From Ruegeria sp. R14_0 (GTDB taxonomy: Bacteria > Pseudomonadota > Alphaproteobacteria > Rhodobacterales > Rhodobacteraceae): a stretch of DNA of 64,000 nucleotides. The translations under genes were made by a program, and so were the position numbers. How positions within the stretch are numbered: the stretch's first letter is position 1; every line of letters begins with the position of its first letter. The notes beneath the pieces are model-generated. The model worked only from the letters and a program-made list of their open reading frames with translations, did not search any database and was not told the origin of the DNA. The stretch covers positions 483,729-547,728 of the forward strand of contig NZ_JAGHRC010000003.1 in assembly GCF_017743975.1 (NCBI RefSeq), written 5' to 3'. Shown piece after piece: positions 24,768 to 34,739 of this stretch.

Positions 24768-25676
24768 TCACAGTTTTGGCGCGATGCTGGGCGTCGTCAA
24801 GTTGCTGCGGTTCAAAACCGCCTCGCGCCAGGCGATGAAACTGACCGCCAATAGAATCACAGTTCCGCCCGCTACAACCCAGATGTCGACGCTTTCATGG
24901 AACACCAAAGCCCCAAGCAAGGTGGCCCAGATCAACTGTAGGAACGTAACAGGCTGCGTCACAGCAACCGGAGCGGCCTTGAGGGCAAGAGTCATGAAAT
25001 AGTGTCCCATCGTCGCAAAACTTGCCACTAGAAACAAAACGCCCAGGTCGCGCAGGCTGGGCGGGGTCCAGACCGCAAGCGCAAAGGGGATCAACGCTAT
25101 GGTCACCCAAATTGACATATGCGCGACCACCACCGAAGGCGGCAGATCACGTACCAGCACTTTGGCAATCAGGTAGGACCCGCCCAAGGTCAGGGCCGTG
25201 CCCAACATTGTGATATGCCCGGGCGAAATCTCACGAAAACCCGGACGCAAGATGATCAAAACACCAATCAAGGCCACGAAAATCGCTGCAATCCGGCGAA
25301 AAGCCAGCTTTTCCCCCAAAAACAGAGCAGCGCCCAGCGTGACGTAAACCGGTGTCATGTAGTTCATCGCCGTGACCTCGGCCAACGGGATCTGGGTCAT
25401 CGAAAAGAACCACAACATGACAGCAAAGGCATGGACGACGCCCCGGGTGCCCAGCAAAACCAAATGCCGCTTTGTAAGGTGCGTGGTCAAGACCAGCCGA
25501 AGCGCTGGCAACAGAAAGATCAATCCGAACGCAAACCGAAGAAAGGCGGCCTGTATCGGGTCCATGGTTGACCCAAGCGACTTGACCAGGGCGGTCATGA
25601 TCACAAAGGACAGGCCCGCCGCAAACATCCAAAGCATGCCTGTCAGCGGTCGATGTTGGGCGGCCAAACTTGTCAT
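24768..25676 (-). CDS. DMT superfamily transporter (EamA domains)
   Basis: About 302 residues with ten hydrophobic helices in two EamA repeats: GMLWMFAAGLSFVIMTALVK starts the first, and a second begins near AIFVALIGVLIILRPGF. Such transporters export amino acids or other metabolites. The frame opens at 25742, which would overlap the LysE gene; I chose the ATG at 25676 because it begins the usual short N-terminal tail, although neither start has a strong ribosome-binding site. It lies between bet and lysE/argO genes on the same strand. Confidence 0.83.
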   Translation of the reverse strand: MTSLAAQHRPLTGMLWMFAAGLSFVIMTALVKSLGSTMDPIQAAFLRFAFGLIFLLPALRLVLTTHLTKRHLVLLGTRGVVHAFAVMLWFFSMTQIPLAEVTAMNYMTPVYVTLGAALFLGEKLAFRRIAAIFVALIGVLIILRPGFREISPGHITMLGTALTLGGSYLIAKVLVRDLPPSVVVAHMSIWVTIALIPFALAVWTPPSLRDLGVLFLVASFATMGHYFMTLALKAAPVAVTQPVTFLQLIWATLLGALVFHESVDIWVVAGGTVILLAVSFIAWREAVLNRSNLTTPSIAPKL

Positions 25677-25716
25677 GTTAAGGGTTGAACACTGAAACCT
25701 CGGCCGAGGCAACCCA

Positions 25717-26316
25717 TCACATCCAAACAAGCTTGGCAGCAATCGCCAGCATGACCAGACCGATCAGCAGATCTAGAACCTGCCACGCCCGCGCGCGTCT
25801 GAAAATCGGAGACAGTACACCCGCCCCGTATCCGAGCGAAAAGAAGAACACAAAGCTGGCCGTCATGGCACCGACAGCAAAGGCCAAACGGTCCTCATAC
25901 TGCGCCGAGATCGACCCGATCAGCACAACAGTGTCTAAATAGACGTGCGGATTCAGCCAAGTGAACGCCAGAACAGTCAGCAGAACGGATTGCAGACTGG
26001 AGCGTTGGCCTTCGCCAATCTCCATCACCGCGCCACCGCGCCAGGCTGAACTCAGGCTGCGCAGACCATACCAAGTCAGAAAGAGCGCACCGCCATACCG
26101 CATGACAGTCTCGAACCACGGCATGGCTTGTGCCAAAGTTCCAAAGCCGGCGACCCCGGCAGCAATGAGGATCGCGTCCGACACCGCGCAGGTCAGGCAC
26201 AATGGAAACACGTGCTCGCGCCGCAGCCCTTGTCTGAGGACAAAGGCGTTTTGGGCACCTATGGCCAGGATCAGGCTGAAGCCTAGTACGAAGCCTGCGA
26301 TCAAAGATGTGGGCAT
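25717..26316 (-). CDS. LysE/ArgO family amino-acid exporter
   Basis: A 199-residue six-helix membrane protein. FVLGFSLILAIGAQNAFVLRQGL is the signature first helix and loop of LysE/ArgO exporters, and WLNPHVYLDTVVLIG is the conserved central motif. It exports basic amino acids such as lysine or arginine. The start at 26316 is preceded by GGAGGA at good spacing. It is divergent from a LysR regulator, matching the classical argO-argP / lysE-lysG pairing. Confidence 0.9.
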   Translation of the reverse strand: MPTSLIAGFVLGFSLILAIGAQNAFVLRQGLRREHVFPLCLTCAVSDAILIAAGVAGFGTLAQAMPWFETVMRYGGALFLTWYGLRSLSSAWRGGAVMEIGEGQRSSLQSVLLTVLAFTWLNPHVYLDTVVLIGSISAQYEDRLAFAVGAMTASFVFFFSLGYGAGVLSPIFRRARAWQVLDLLIGLVMLAIAAKLVWM

Positions 26317-26402
26317 GAGTCCTCCGATGTTCTGAGGCATTGACTAATCGCATGGCGGCCCTCTATCAAATTAAAGAAACTGATCTCACTTAAGTTGAGC
26401 TA

Positions 26403-27293
26403 ATGCTACTGGACGCGAACCACCTGTCTGCTTTGTCCGCCATCCTGCGCCATGGCAGTTTCGACGCCGCCGCCTCGGACCTTTCGGTGACGCCATCAGC
26501 CATTTCCCAGCGGATCAAAGCGCTAGAGGATCGTGTCGGCGCAGCCCTGATCAACCGCGGAACGCCCTGCACCGCCACCCCGTTGGGTTTACGCATTGCG
26601 CAGCACGCAGAGGATATCGGACTGCTAGAAGCGAAACTGGCCCGCGAACTGACCCTGGATCAAGCGAGCGGCCCGGCCCGCGTCCGCATCGCGGTTCCAG
26701 CCGACGTTCTGGCGACGTGGTTCATCGACGCGATGTCGCAGGTCGACGGCCTGCTGTTCGATCTGGTCGTCGACGATCAGGACCACTCAGCAACATGGCT
26801 AAGACGCGGCGAGGTCAGCGCAGCCATCACGGTCGGAGGGGATACGATCCCCGGCGCTGACGCCCTCGCTCTGGGTGCTTTGCGGTACATTCCCACGGCG
26901 AACCCGGATTTCATGCAGAAGTGGTTCGCCGAGGGTGTGAATGCCAACACATTGTCCCGCGCGCCCTGCCTTACATTCAACCGAAAAGATGGTCTGCAAA
27001 AAGTGTGGATAGCACAACAAACCGGCCAACGTTTATCGCCACCATCGCATTTTCTTCCCTCTTCGCAGGGGTTTGTTGAGGCAGCTATTGCGGGATTGGG
27101 ATGGGGTATGAATCCGATCAACCTTGCGCAAGATGCCTTGAAGAATGGCCGCTTGTGCCCCGTGCTACCAGACGCGCCGCTGGACGTCGGACTTACATGG
27201 CAGGTCGGGCGGGTCTTGTCCTCGGCGCTCGCGCCGCTGACGACCGCGGTTAGACGCACCGCTGCCAAAGCGCTTCTCCCTGTCGACACCTGA
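26403..27293 (+). CDS. LysR family regulator, ArgP/LysG-like
   Basis: A 296-residue LysR-type activator. The N-terminal helix-turn-helix is HGSFDAAASDLSVTPSAISQ with RIKALEDRVGAALI, and a substrate-binding domain follows. The divergent LysE/ArgO gene strongly suggests it is the ArgP/LysG activator that turns on export when lysine or arginine accumulates. No strong ribosome-binding site precedes the ATG; translation may be nearly leaderless. Confidence 0.87.
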   Translation: MLLDANHLSALSAILRHGSFDAAASDLSVTPSAISQRIKALEDRVGAALINRGTPCTATPLGLRIAQHAEDIGLLEAKLARELTLDQASGPARVRIAVPADVLATWFIDAMSQVDGLLFDLVVDDQDHSATWLRRGEVSAAITVGGDTIPGADALALGALRYIPTANPDFMQKWFAEGVNANTLSRAPCLTFNRKDGLQKVWIAQQTGQRLSPPSHFLPSSQGFVEAAIAGLGWGMNPINLAQDALKNGRLCPVLPDAPLDVGLTWQVGRVLSSALAPLTTAVRRTAAKALLPVDT

Positions 27294-27302
27294 GTCGCCT
27301 AT

Positions 27303-28577
27303 TCAGGATCCCACTGCCTTTTTGGTACTTGGCAGAACCACATGATAGCAGTTGATGGTCGCAAAAGCGCTGGTGGCGACTATGAACGCGATTGCCCAAA
27401 CGACCTCGTGCATATGCGCGACACCTGCCAAGGCGGCGGAAAACAGCACCCCGGAAATCCGGCATATGCTTTTGACGGCAGCCGCCCCTTTCACCCGCTG
27501 GTCCTTGGGCGCGACGTCCAGAAAATATAGTTTTCTGGCGCTACTAATCCCCGTCACCGCCACAGTTACAATAAACAAGGCAACGGCGTGCAGGTGCACG
27601 TCATGATCCATGCCCCAAAAGTGCACCACCAAAAGCGCGCCGCCAGTGAAAGCAACCATCAGGTTACCGACCACCATCACGGCGCGGTGGGATTTCATGT
27701 TTACAAATTGCCACAGCGGAGCAGACACAAGATAGCCCGATGCCGACGAAATAATCATAGCAGTCAGCCCCTTGGCGGAACTGTGATGAGCTTCGGCAGC
27801 GATCAGAGCAAAGAACGGAACAGCCAGGGAAACAACGACAAGCGGCATACGCATAAGCATGTATCGGCGAAACCAAGCCTCATCGAACATGGCGGCGATA
27901 TCGGTGAAGTTCTCAACGAACTTTCGCTTTCTCACAGGCTGCGGGTCGGCCTTTCCCTCGGGCGGCCCGGCCTCCTCGGACATCATGAGGATCGACAGGC
28001 CGGACAAAACGAAAAAGGTCACAGACACCGCGATGACCGCGGAATGGCGGGAAAACGGCGGGTTTTCCTTGGTGATTTCATGCACCAGAAGGGCGATTCC
28101 AATCGCCCCAAGCCCACCGACGCCCAGCTGCAGGTAGTGCATGACCATCCGCGATTTCGAATGCACGTGATCCCCCAACAGATCGGTGTACATAAGCGAC
28201 TGGATTTCTTCGATCAGCCCGATCATGAAGAAGGCCGCCACAAAGGCCAGCCCGATGACCGGAACGACTCCGGTCGCTGCAACCACCAAGGCCATGACAA
28301 GACAGGCTCCAATGGCAACTTCGGTCATTGCGATTGCGCGTTTCTTCCGTTCCCGCGCCGCAATCGGTTGCGCCAGAAACACGTCCGATATCATGCTGCC
28401 AACCATGCGCACTGAAACCAATGCCCCGGCTATGAACATCGGCAGCTCTAGCGAGACCGCCAGAAACGGCAAAACAACGGACGGGCTGCCCAAAGTCCAG
28501 GCCACCTGAGACAAAATGCTTTGCCCGGCCAGAACCGGGACGTTTCTTTTTGACGTAGCCTGAGCAATGTCCGTCAT
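27303..28577 (-). CDS. MFS transporter of unknown substrate
   Basis: A 424-residue protein with about 12 membrane helices. The N-terminal region (LAGQSILSQVAWTLGSPSVV) and a short charged loop AARERKKRAIAM after helix 2 fit a major facilitator. A long cytoplasmic loop (PPEGKADPQPVRKRKFVENF) sits mid-protein. I cannot assign a substrate. It converges with the argP-like gene 9 bp away and stands alone on its strand. Confidence 0.75.
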   Translation of the reverse strand: MTDIAQATSKRNVPVLAGQSILSQVAWTLGSPSVVLPFLAVSLELPMFIAGALVSVRMVGSMISDVFLAQPIAARERKKRAIAMTEVAIGACLVMALVVAATGVVPVIGLAFVAAFFMIGLIEEIQSLMYTDLLGDHVHSKSRMVMHYLQLGVGGLGAIGIALLVHEITKENPPFSRHSAVIAVSVTFFVLSGLSILMMSEEAGPPEGKADPQPVRKRKFVENFTDIAAMFDEAWFRRYMLMRMPLVVVSLAVPFFALIAAEAHHSSAKGLTAMIISSASGYLVSAPLWQFVNMKSHRAVMVVGNLMVAFTGGALLVVHFWGMDHDVHLHAVALFIVTVAVTGISSARKLYFLDVAPKDQRVKGAAAVKSICRISGVLFSAALAGVAHMHEVVWAIAFIVATSAFATINCYHVVLPSTKKAVGS

Positions 28578-28697
28578 TCGCTAAGCTTTGTTTCTCCGAT
28601 TATTAATCGGCGCGTTATCCGCGCAGGGTCGGGTAATCTAGGTCCCTGAGCTTACTCAGTTCGGCCCTACCGGCCAAGAACCCTATGTGCACAATGC

Positions 28698-28723
28698 AAA
28701 AAACCCGACCAGAGGCCGGGTTT
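28698..28723 (-). terminator. Intrinsic terminator of yebC
   Basis: The stem AAACCCG/CGGGTTT (28701-28707, 28717-28723) plus two inner G-C pairs is followed by a run of six T on the minus strand (28698-28703). It lies 25 bp after the YebC stop. Confidence 0.85.
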
Positions 28724-28747
28724 CTTAAGCTAACATCGCGATTCAGA

Positions 28748-29488
28748 TCAGAGCTGCGCCATGACTTCGTCTGACGCTTCGAAGTTCGTGGTCACGCGCT
28801 GGACGTCATCGTCGTCTTCCAACGCATCCACCAGCTTCATCAGCTTCTGCATGTCTTCCAGACCCAGTTCGGTGGTCGTGGTGGGCTTCCAAACCAGCTT
28901 GGTCGACTCGGTTTCACCCAAGGCGGTCTCAAGCGCGTTCGACACTTCGTTCAGATCGGTGTCGGCACACCAGATGATGTGACCTTCGTCCGAGCTTTCG
29001 ACATCTTCGGCACCGGCCTCGATTGCCGCCTCGAAAACTATATCCGCATCGCCAACGGTCGCCGGGTAAACCACTTCACCCTTACGTTCGAACATGAACC
29101 CGACCGAGCCGGTCTCACCCAGGTTGCCGCCGTTCTTCGAAAAGGTCGAGCGTACGGTCGAGGCGGTCCGGTTGCGATTGTCGGTCATCGTTTCGACGAT
29201 CACGGCAACGCCGTTCGGGCCGTAACCCTCGTACCGGATTTCTTCGTAATCGTCGCCTTCACCCGCAACGGATTTCTTGATCGCGCGGTCGATCACGTCC
29301 TTGGGGACCGAGTTCGACTTGGCCTCTTTCACCGCCAGACGCAGGCGCGGGTTCTTGTCGGGGTCAGGGTCGCCCATCTTGGCGGCGACAGTGATCTCTT
29401 TCGACAGTTTGGAAAACAGTTTGGACCGCGCGGCGTCCTGACGTCCCTTGCGGTGCTGGATGTTGGCCCATTTGGAATGGCCTGCCAT
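28748..29488 (-). CDS. YebC/PmpR family translation/DNA-binding factor
   Basis: A 246-residue protein with the full YebC signature: [19 protein letters not shown] at the N-terminus, then [15 protein letters not shown] and [18 protein letters not shown]. YebC proteins have been described as transcription regulators and, more recently, as ribosome-associated factors that relieve stalling at proline stretches. Length is standard. It has its own terminator, so it is monocistronic. Confidence 0.95.
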   Translation of the reverse strand: MAGHSKWANIQHRKGRQDAARSKLFSKLSKEITVAAKMGDPDPDKNPRLRLAVKEAKSNSVPKDVIDRAIKKSVAGEGDDYEEIRYEGYGPNGVAVIVETMTDNRNRTASTVRSTFSKNGGNLGETGSVGFMFERKGEVVYPATVGDADIVFEAAIEAGAEDVESSDEGHIIWCADTDLNEVSNALETALGETESTKLVWKPTTTTELGLEDMQKLMKLVDALEDDDDVQRVTTNFEASDEVMAQL

Positions 29489-29598
29489 GTTGCGTCCTCG
29501 TCATCATGTTTGCGTATTCGGCGCTCATATAGACGTTTGCGGGGCCAAGGATCAAGAGAGCGGCTTGCGACAGTCACCGCTACGGGTATGGTGGCGGC

Positions 29599-31371
29599 AT
29601 GACGACAGACCAGATTATTCTTTTTTCCCTTTTCGCCATTGTGTTTGGAATGCTGCTGTGGGGGAAATTCCGATACGACCTCGTGGCCTTCACTGCGCTA
29701 TTGATCGGAGTTGTACTGGGTGTCGTGCCCGTTGACGACGCCTTTGCAGGGTTTGGGCACCCCGCCACGATTATCGTGGCTTTGGTGCTGGTTGTCTCGG
29801 CCGGGTTGGTCCGGTCCGGCGCAGTTTTCCTGATTACGCGCACGCTGGTCGATGCCTCACGCGGGCTGGGCGCGCATATCGCGCTGATGGGCGGGATTGG
29901 TGCGGTTTTGTCGGCCTTTATGAACAACGTCGCTGCGCTGGCACTGCTCATGCCCGTCGATATTCAGACCGCGCGCAAGGCGGGGCGTTCCGTTGGTTTG
30001 TCCCTGATGCCGCTGAGCTTTGCCACCATTCTGGGTGGCATGGCCACGCTGATTGGAACGCCGCCCAATATCATCATCGCCTCGATCCGGGCAGAGACAC
30101 TGGGCGAACCGTTCCGCATGTTCGATTTCGCCCCGGTCGGCGGTTTGGCAGCGATTGCCGGGCTGACCTTTGTCGCGCTGGTCGGATGGCGGCTGATCCC
30201 CAACCGCGGAACTCAGGAAGAGGTCTCGGACACTCTGGCCGAGTACATCGCCGAACTGACGGTCCCATCAGAGTCGCCCCAAATCGGGAAACGTGTCAGC
30301 GAGCTCTACGAAGCTGCAGAAAAGTCCGACGTGGCCATCATTGGCCTGATCCGGGATGGCAAGCGGCGTTACGGGCGCTCGGCCCACGCTACGCTTAAAC
30401 CCGGCGACGCGCTGGTTCTGGAAGCCCGCCCCGAAGCGCTGGACGAATTCCGCACCGCGCTGAACCTCGATTTCTCGGACACCCGTCGCCAGGAATTGCT
30501 GACCGCCGAGGGCGACGGTCTGGAAGTGGTTGAGGTCGTTGTACCACTGAACGCGCGCGTCACCGGGCGCACAGCGCAAGGTCTGGGGTTGGCCTGGCGT
30601 CAAAGCACGGTTCTCATGGGGATTTCACGGCAGGGCCGCCGCATAACCGAGCAGGTCCGCAAGACCGAGATTGAGGCCGGCGACATTCTTCTGCTGCTCT
30701 GCCCCCGCGACCGCAGCGCAGATGTGACCGACTGGCTGGGCTGTTTACCGCTGGCCGAACGCGGGCTGAACGTCACCGCCAATGACAAGGCGTGGCTGGC
30801 CATCGGCCTGTTTGCTGCCGCCGTGCTGGCCGCAAGCGTCGGCTTGGTTTACCTGCCCATCGCTTTGGGGCTGGTCGTGGTCGCCTATGTGCTGACCAAG
30901 ATCATGCCGATTGCCGATATCTACAATCACATCGAATGGCCCGTGGTCGTGCTGTTGGGGTCGATGATCCCGCTGGGCAGCGCACTGGAGACGTCCGGCG
31001 GCACCGAGCTTATTGCCAACGCATTGATACAATTGACCAACGGTTTGCCCGCCTGGGCCATCCTGACTGTTTTGATGGTGGTCACCATGACCCTGTCGGA
31101 CGTGTTGAACAACACCGCCACAGCCATCGTCGCAGCCCCCGTTGGTATTCAGATGGCCCGCACGCTTGAGGTTTCGCCCGACCCGTTTTTGATGACCGTG
31201 GCCGTGGCCGCCTCAGCCGCGTTTCTGACGCCGATCGGGCATAAGAACAATACACTGGTGCTGGGCCCCGGTGGGTATCAGTTTGGTGACTATTGGCGCA
31301 TGGGATTGCCGTTGGAAATCCTGATCATAGCCATTTCCATTCCTGCCATCCTTGTATTCTGGCCTTTGTGA
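29599..31371 (+). CDS. SLC13/DASS-type permease with TrkA-C domains
   Basis: A 590-residue transporter: an N-terminal half with about five to six helices including FMNNVAALALLMPV, two cytoplasmic RCK_C (TrkA-C) domains at about residues 210-380 (DGKRRYGRSAHATLKPGDALVL, then GDILLLLCPRD), and a second membrane half ending with TPIGHKNNTLVLGPGGYQFGD. These are CitMHS/SLC13-like carriers for dicarboxylates, sulfate or similar anions; the substrate is unknown. A paralogue lies at 35.6-37.4 kb. The next gene begins 17 bp downstream. Confidence 0.88.
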   Translation: MTTDQIILFSLFAIVFGMLLWGKFRYDLVAFTALLIGVVLGVVPVDDAFAGFGHPATIIVALVLVVSAGLVRSGAVFLITRTLVDASRGLGAHIALMGGIGAVLSAFMNNVAALALLMPVDIQTARKAGRSVGLSLMPLSFATILGGMATLIGTPPNIIIASIRAETLGEPFRMFDFAPVGGLAAIAGLTFVALVGWRLIPNRGTQEEVSDTLAEYIAELTVPSESPQIGKRVSELYEAAEKSDVAIIGLIRDGKRRYGRSAHATLKPGDALVLEARPEALDEFRTALNLDFSDTRRQELLTAEGDGLEVVEVVVPLNARVTGRTAQGLGLAWRQSTVLMGISRQGRRITEQVRKTEIEAGDILLLLCPRDRSADVTDWLGCLPLAERGLNVTANDKAWLAIGLFAAAVLAASVGLVYLPIALGLVVVAYVLTKIMPIADIYNHIEWPVVVLLGSMIPLGSALETSGGTELIANALIQLTNGLPAWAILTVLMVVTMTLSDVLNNTATAIVAAPVGIQMARTLEVSPDPFLMTVAVAASAAFLTPIGHKNNTLVLGPGGYQFGDYWRMGLPLEILIIAISIPAILVFWPL

Positions 31372-31387
31372 CGGATAAGAGCCCCTC

Positions 31388-32122
31388 ATGAAACGATTTC
31401 TGATCCTGCAACTGCGCCCGGAAACCGATGCCTCGGACGCCGAGTATGCGTCGATTCTGGACAAAACCGGGCTGTCTCCGGACCAGACCCATCGCATTCG
31501 GTTGGATTGCGAGGAATTGCCCAACGATCTGGATGTCACGGACTATGCCGGGGTGATCGTCGGGGGCGGGCCGGGATGCGTCAGCGACGATCCGGCAACC
31601 AAGTCCGATACCGATGCGCGGACCGAAGCGGCCATAATGAGTCTCATGCCCCAGATCATCGCGCGGGATCATCCGTTCATGGGCTGTTGCTATGGTTTGG
31701 GCATTCTCGCCGCACATCTGGGCGGCTCGGTCAGCAAAGAGCAGTACGGAGAGCCCGTCGGCCCCTCAACCTGCCGCCTGACCGAGGATGGCACCCAAGA
31801 TCCACTGACCGCGGGCCTGGCCGACAGTTTCGATGCATTCGTCGGTCACAAAGAAGCGGTTCAGGCCTTACCGGACGGCTGTGTGCATCTGCTGGCCTCA
31901 GACCCCTGTCCGTTTCAGATGATCCGCTGGGGGCAAAACGTTTATGCCACGCAGTTCCATCCCGAGGCCGACGCGGGCGATTTTGAACAGCGTATTAACA
32001 TTTATAAGGACCACGGCTATTTCCCTCCCGAAGATGCCCAACGCCTGATCGATATCTGTCATGCCGCAGATGTCACACAACCGGCAGAAATCCTGCGCAG
32101 ATTCGCCGAACGCTACGGGTGA
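31388..32122 (+). CDS. Class I glutamine amidotransferase (GMP synthase-like)
   Basis: A 244-residue stand-alone type 1 glutamine amidotransferase domain. The nucleophile is C101 in FMGCCYGLGIL, and the catalytic His/Glu pair is in QFHPEAD. There is no attached synthase domain. Relatives include gamma-glutamyl hydrolases of polyamine metabolism and GMP-synthase-like proteins; the real substrate cannot be told. It lies between the SLC13 and BASS transporter genes on the same strand. Confidence 0.86.
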   Translation: MKRFLILQLRPETDASDAEYASILDKTGLSPDQTHRIRLDCEELPNDLDVTDYAGVIVGGGPGCVSDDPATKSDTDARTEAAIMSLMPQIIARDHPFMGCCYGLGILAAHLGGSVSKEQYGEPVGPSTCRLTEDGTQDPLTAGLADSFDAFVGHKEAVQALPDGCVHLLASDPCPFQMIRWGQNVYATQFHPEADAGDFEQRINIYKDHGYFPPEDAQRLIDICHAADVTQPAEILRRFAERYG

Positions 32123-32194
32123 CCTAACGGCGTTATTGCCTGATCCATGACCCCTCGCATAGGCTGGCCCGAACGGCTTTGGGAGGAGTTGTTC

Positions 32195-33052
32195 TTGGAT
32201 CTTCTAATAAGTGTCGGCCTGCCGCTTTCGCTGGCCATCATCATGCTGTCTTTGGGCGTTGGCCTGGAGGTTGCCGATTTCCGCCGCGTCCTTAACCGGC
32301 GCTATCCATTCGCAATCGGCGCAGTGTGTCAGGTTGTGCTTTTGCCGGTCGTGGCCTTCATCACGGTCAAACTGTTCGCTTTGCCGCCCGAGATCGCGGT
32401 CGGCTTCATGATCCTCAGCTTTTGTCCCGGCGGAGTGACCAGCAACATCCTGTCGAAACTGGCAAAGGGTGACGTCGCCCTGTCAGTTAGCCTGACCGCC
32501 GTCATCAGCTTGCTGTCCATGGTCACCGTTCCCTTTCTGGCCGCCTGGTCGGTGAACCACTTCATGGGCGATGCCGCGCCAGAGGTTTCCATTGCGGGCC
32601 TGGCCATCGCGATGTTCCTGATCACTACGCTTCCAGTGGCGCTTGGAGTTGCACTTCGCAGCTTTGCAACCGACTTTGCAAAGCGGATCGAACCCACGTT
32701 GTCCACGATTGCGACAGTTCTTTTTATTCTGATCGTCGTGGCGGCGCTGGCCGGAAACTGGCAACTGTTTGTCGACAACCTCGGCGTGATGGGGGCCGGG
32801 TTGATCTCGTTGAATATTGCGCTGTTGTTGATTGGGCTGGGCCTGGCGCGTGTCGCCAAACTGTCGTGGCAAGAAAGTAAGACTGTTTCAATCGAAACCG
32901 GCATACAGAACTCGACACTTGGGATTACACTGGCCGCGCTGATTACCGCGACCGAAAGCGGCTTCAGTCCGCTGGCCCTGCCGTCGGCCGTTTACGGGAT
33001 CACGATGTACGCCGTGGCCCTGCCCTTTATCCTGTGGTTTCGCAGCCGCTGA
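32195..33052 (+). CDS. Bile acid:sodium symporter family (BASS) transporter
   Basis: About 285 residues with nine to ten helices. The start LISVGLPLSLAIIMLSLGVG and the motif SFCPGGVTSNILSKLAKGDVA are typical of BASS carriers, which move organic acids with sodium. I chose a TTG start at 32195 because GGAGGA stands 7 bp upstream and the protein then begins as its family does; the ATG at 32147 adds 16 residues without a ribosome-binding site. It is followed 11 bp later by the FAD dehydrogenase gene, so uptake and oxidation of one substrate may be linked. Confidence 0.85.
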   Translation: MDLLISVGLPLSLAIIMLSLGVGLEVADFRRVLNRRYPFAIGAVCQVVLLPVVAFITVKLFALPPEIAVGFMILSFCPGGVTSNILSKLAKGDVALSVSLTAVISLLSMVTVPFLAAWSVNHFMGDAAPEVSIAGLAIAMFLITTLPVALGVALRSFATDFAKRIEPTLSTIATVLFILIVVAALAGNWQLFVDNLGVMGAGLISLNIALLLIGLGLARVAKLSWQESKTVSIETGIQNSTLGITLAALITATESGFSPLALPSAVYGITMYAVALPFILWFRSR

Positions 33053-33063
33053 AAGGACATGAC

Positions 33064-34725
33064 ATGACAAATAACTCTGCTGATGCCATCGTCGTTGGGG
33101 CGGGACTGGCCGGGCTGGCCGCTGCTGCCGAATTGGGTGATCGCGGTAAAAAGGTCATCGTCGTTGACCAAGAGCCCGAGCATTTTCTGGGCGGTCAAGC
33201 CTTCTGGAGCCTTGGCGGTCTGTTCATGGTCGACACGCCCGAGCAACGCCGCATGGGCATCAAGGACAGCTATGATCTGGCCCTGCGCGACTGGATGGGC
33301 AGCGCGCAATTCGACCGGGACGAGGACGCATGGCCCCGCAAATGGGCCGAAGCCTATGTGGAATTTGCAGCGGGTGAGATGCGCCCATGGCTGCACGATA
33401 TGGGCCTGCGCTGGTTCCCCATTGTCGGCTGGGCCGAACGGGGCGGCTCATATGCGGATGGTCACGGCAACTCTGTCCCCAGGTTTCACATCACGTGGGG
33501 TACCGGCCCGGGCGTTCTGGAACATTTCATTCGCCGCGTGCGCGAGCACGTGAGCAACGGGTTGGTCCAGCTGAAATTCCGCCATCAGGTCAGCCACATC
33601 ATTATGCAAAACGGCGCAGCCAAAGGCGTCTCGGGCGAAGTTTTGGCCGATGACACTGCCGCCCATGGTGCCAAAACCAACCGCGATGAGGTTGGTGAGT
33701 TCGAAGTTTACGCCCCAGCGGTCATCGTCACATCAGGCGGGATTGGCGGCAACTTTGAAATGGTACGCAAGAACTGGCCACGTGGCCGTCTGGGCGAGCC
33801 GCCAAAGAACATGGTTGCGGGGGTACCCTTCCACGTCGATGGCCGCATGATCGGCATCAGCGAAAAGGCTGGCGGGCATGTGATCAACGGCGACCGGATG
33901 TGGCACTACACAGAAGGCGTTCGCAACTGGGATCCGATCTGGCCCTCGCACGGTATCCGTATCCTGCCGGGACCAAGCTCGATGTGGTTCGACGCGGAAG
34001 GCAACCGGTTGAAACCGCCCTGCCTGCCGGGGTTCGATACCTTGGGTACGTTGAAGGAAATCCTAAAGACCGGTCACGAATACAGCTGGTTCGTTCTGAC
34101 CCAGAAAGTGATCAAAAAGGAATTTGCCCTCTCCGGGTCCGAGCAGAACCCAGACATGACAAATGGCGGCTGGAAAGAGGTTCTGTTCCAGCGCATCCTG
34201 ACCGGCTCCAAAGCCACTGCGCCGGTTGAGGCGTTCAAAGAACATGGTGAGGATTTCGTCGTCGCCAATACCCTGACCGAGCTTGTGAATGGCATGAACC
34301 ACTTGGGCGGAGGTCTGATCGACGAGGCGCATCTGCGCGCGCAGATCGAGGCGCGGGATTCCCAGATCGATAACCCGTTTACCAAAGACGCGCAGATGGC
34401 AGCAATTCTGGCGGCGCGCAACTATCGCGGGGATCGGTTGATCCGCACAGCAAAGCCGCACAAGTTCCTCGACTCGGCCAATGGTCCGCTGATCGCGGTC
34501 AAGCTGCACGTGCTGACGCGCAAAACGCTGGGCGGGTTGCAGACCAATCTGGACAGCCAGATGGTCGGCGCAGACGGTCAGGTCGTGCCGGGGCTTTTCG
34601 CCGCCGGCGAGGTCGCTGGCTTCGGCGGCGGCGGGTACCACGGCTACAACGCGTTGGAAGGGTCGTTCCTTGGCGGTTGCATCTTCTCTGGCCGTAACGC
34701 CGGGCGGTCCAGGGCCGTCGCGTGA
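33064..34725 (+). CDS. FAD-binding dehydrogenase (FAD_binding_2, KstD-like)
   Basis: A 553-residue flavoprotein. The N-terminal FAD motif is VVGAGLAGLAAAAELGDRG, followed by GGQAFWSLGGLFMVDTP, and the C-terminal FAD segment is GLFAAGEVAGFGGGGYHG. This is the FAD-binding dehydrogenase group related to fumarate reductase and 3-ketosteroid dehydrogenases; the substrate is unknown. The ATG at 33064 follows AAAGGA. It is the last gene of the plus-strand run from 29.6 kb. Confidence 0.87.
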   Translation: MTNNSADAIVVGAGLAGLAAAAELGDRGKKVIVVDQEPEHFLGGQAFWSLGGLFMVDTPEQRRMGIKDSYDLALRDWMGSAQFDRDEDAWPRKWAEAYVEFAAGEMRPWLHDMGLRWFPIVGWAERGGSYADGHGNSVPRFHITWGTGPGVLEHFIRRVREHVSNGLVQLKFRHQVSHIIMQNGAAKGVSGEVLADDTAAHGAKTNRDEVGEFEVYAPAVIVTSGGIGGNFEMVRKNWPRGRLGEPPKNMVAGVPFHVDGRMIGISEKAGGHVINGDRMWHYTEGVRNWDPIWPSHGIRILPGPSSMWFDAEGNRLKPPCLPGFDTLGTLKEILKTGHEYSWFVLTQKVIKKEFALSGSEQNPDMTNGGWKEVLFQRILTGSKATAPVEAFKEHGEDFVVANTLTELVNGMNHLGGGLIDEAHLRAQIEARDSQIDNPFTKDAQMAAILAARNYRGDRLIRTAKPHKFLDSANGPLIAVKLHVLTRKTLGGLQTNLDSQMVGADGQVVPGLFAAGEVAGFGGGGYHGYNALEGSFLGGCIFSGRNAGRSRAVA

Positions 34726-34733
34726 CGGCCCTG
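34710..34733. terminator. Perfect 10-bp hairpin over the dehydrogenase stop
   Basis: CAGGGCCGTC-GCGT-GACGGCCCTG overlaps the TGA stop (34723-34725) and ends 7 bp before the convergent META-protein gene. Its stability suggests termination or 3'-end protection despite the lack of a U-tract. Confidence 0.55.
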
Positions 34734-34739
34734 TAACCC

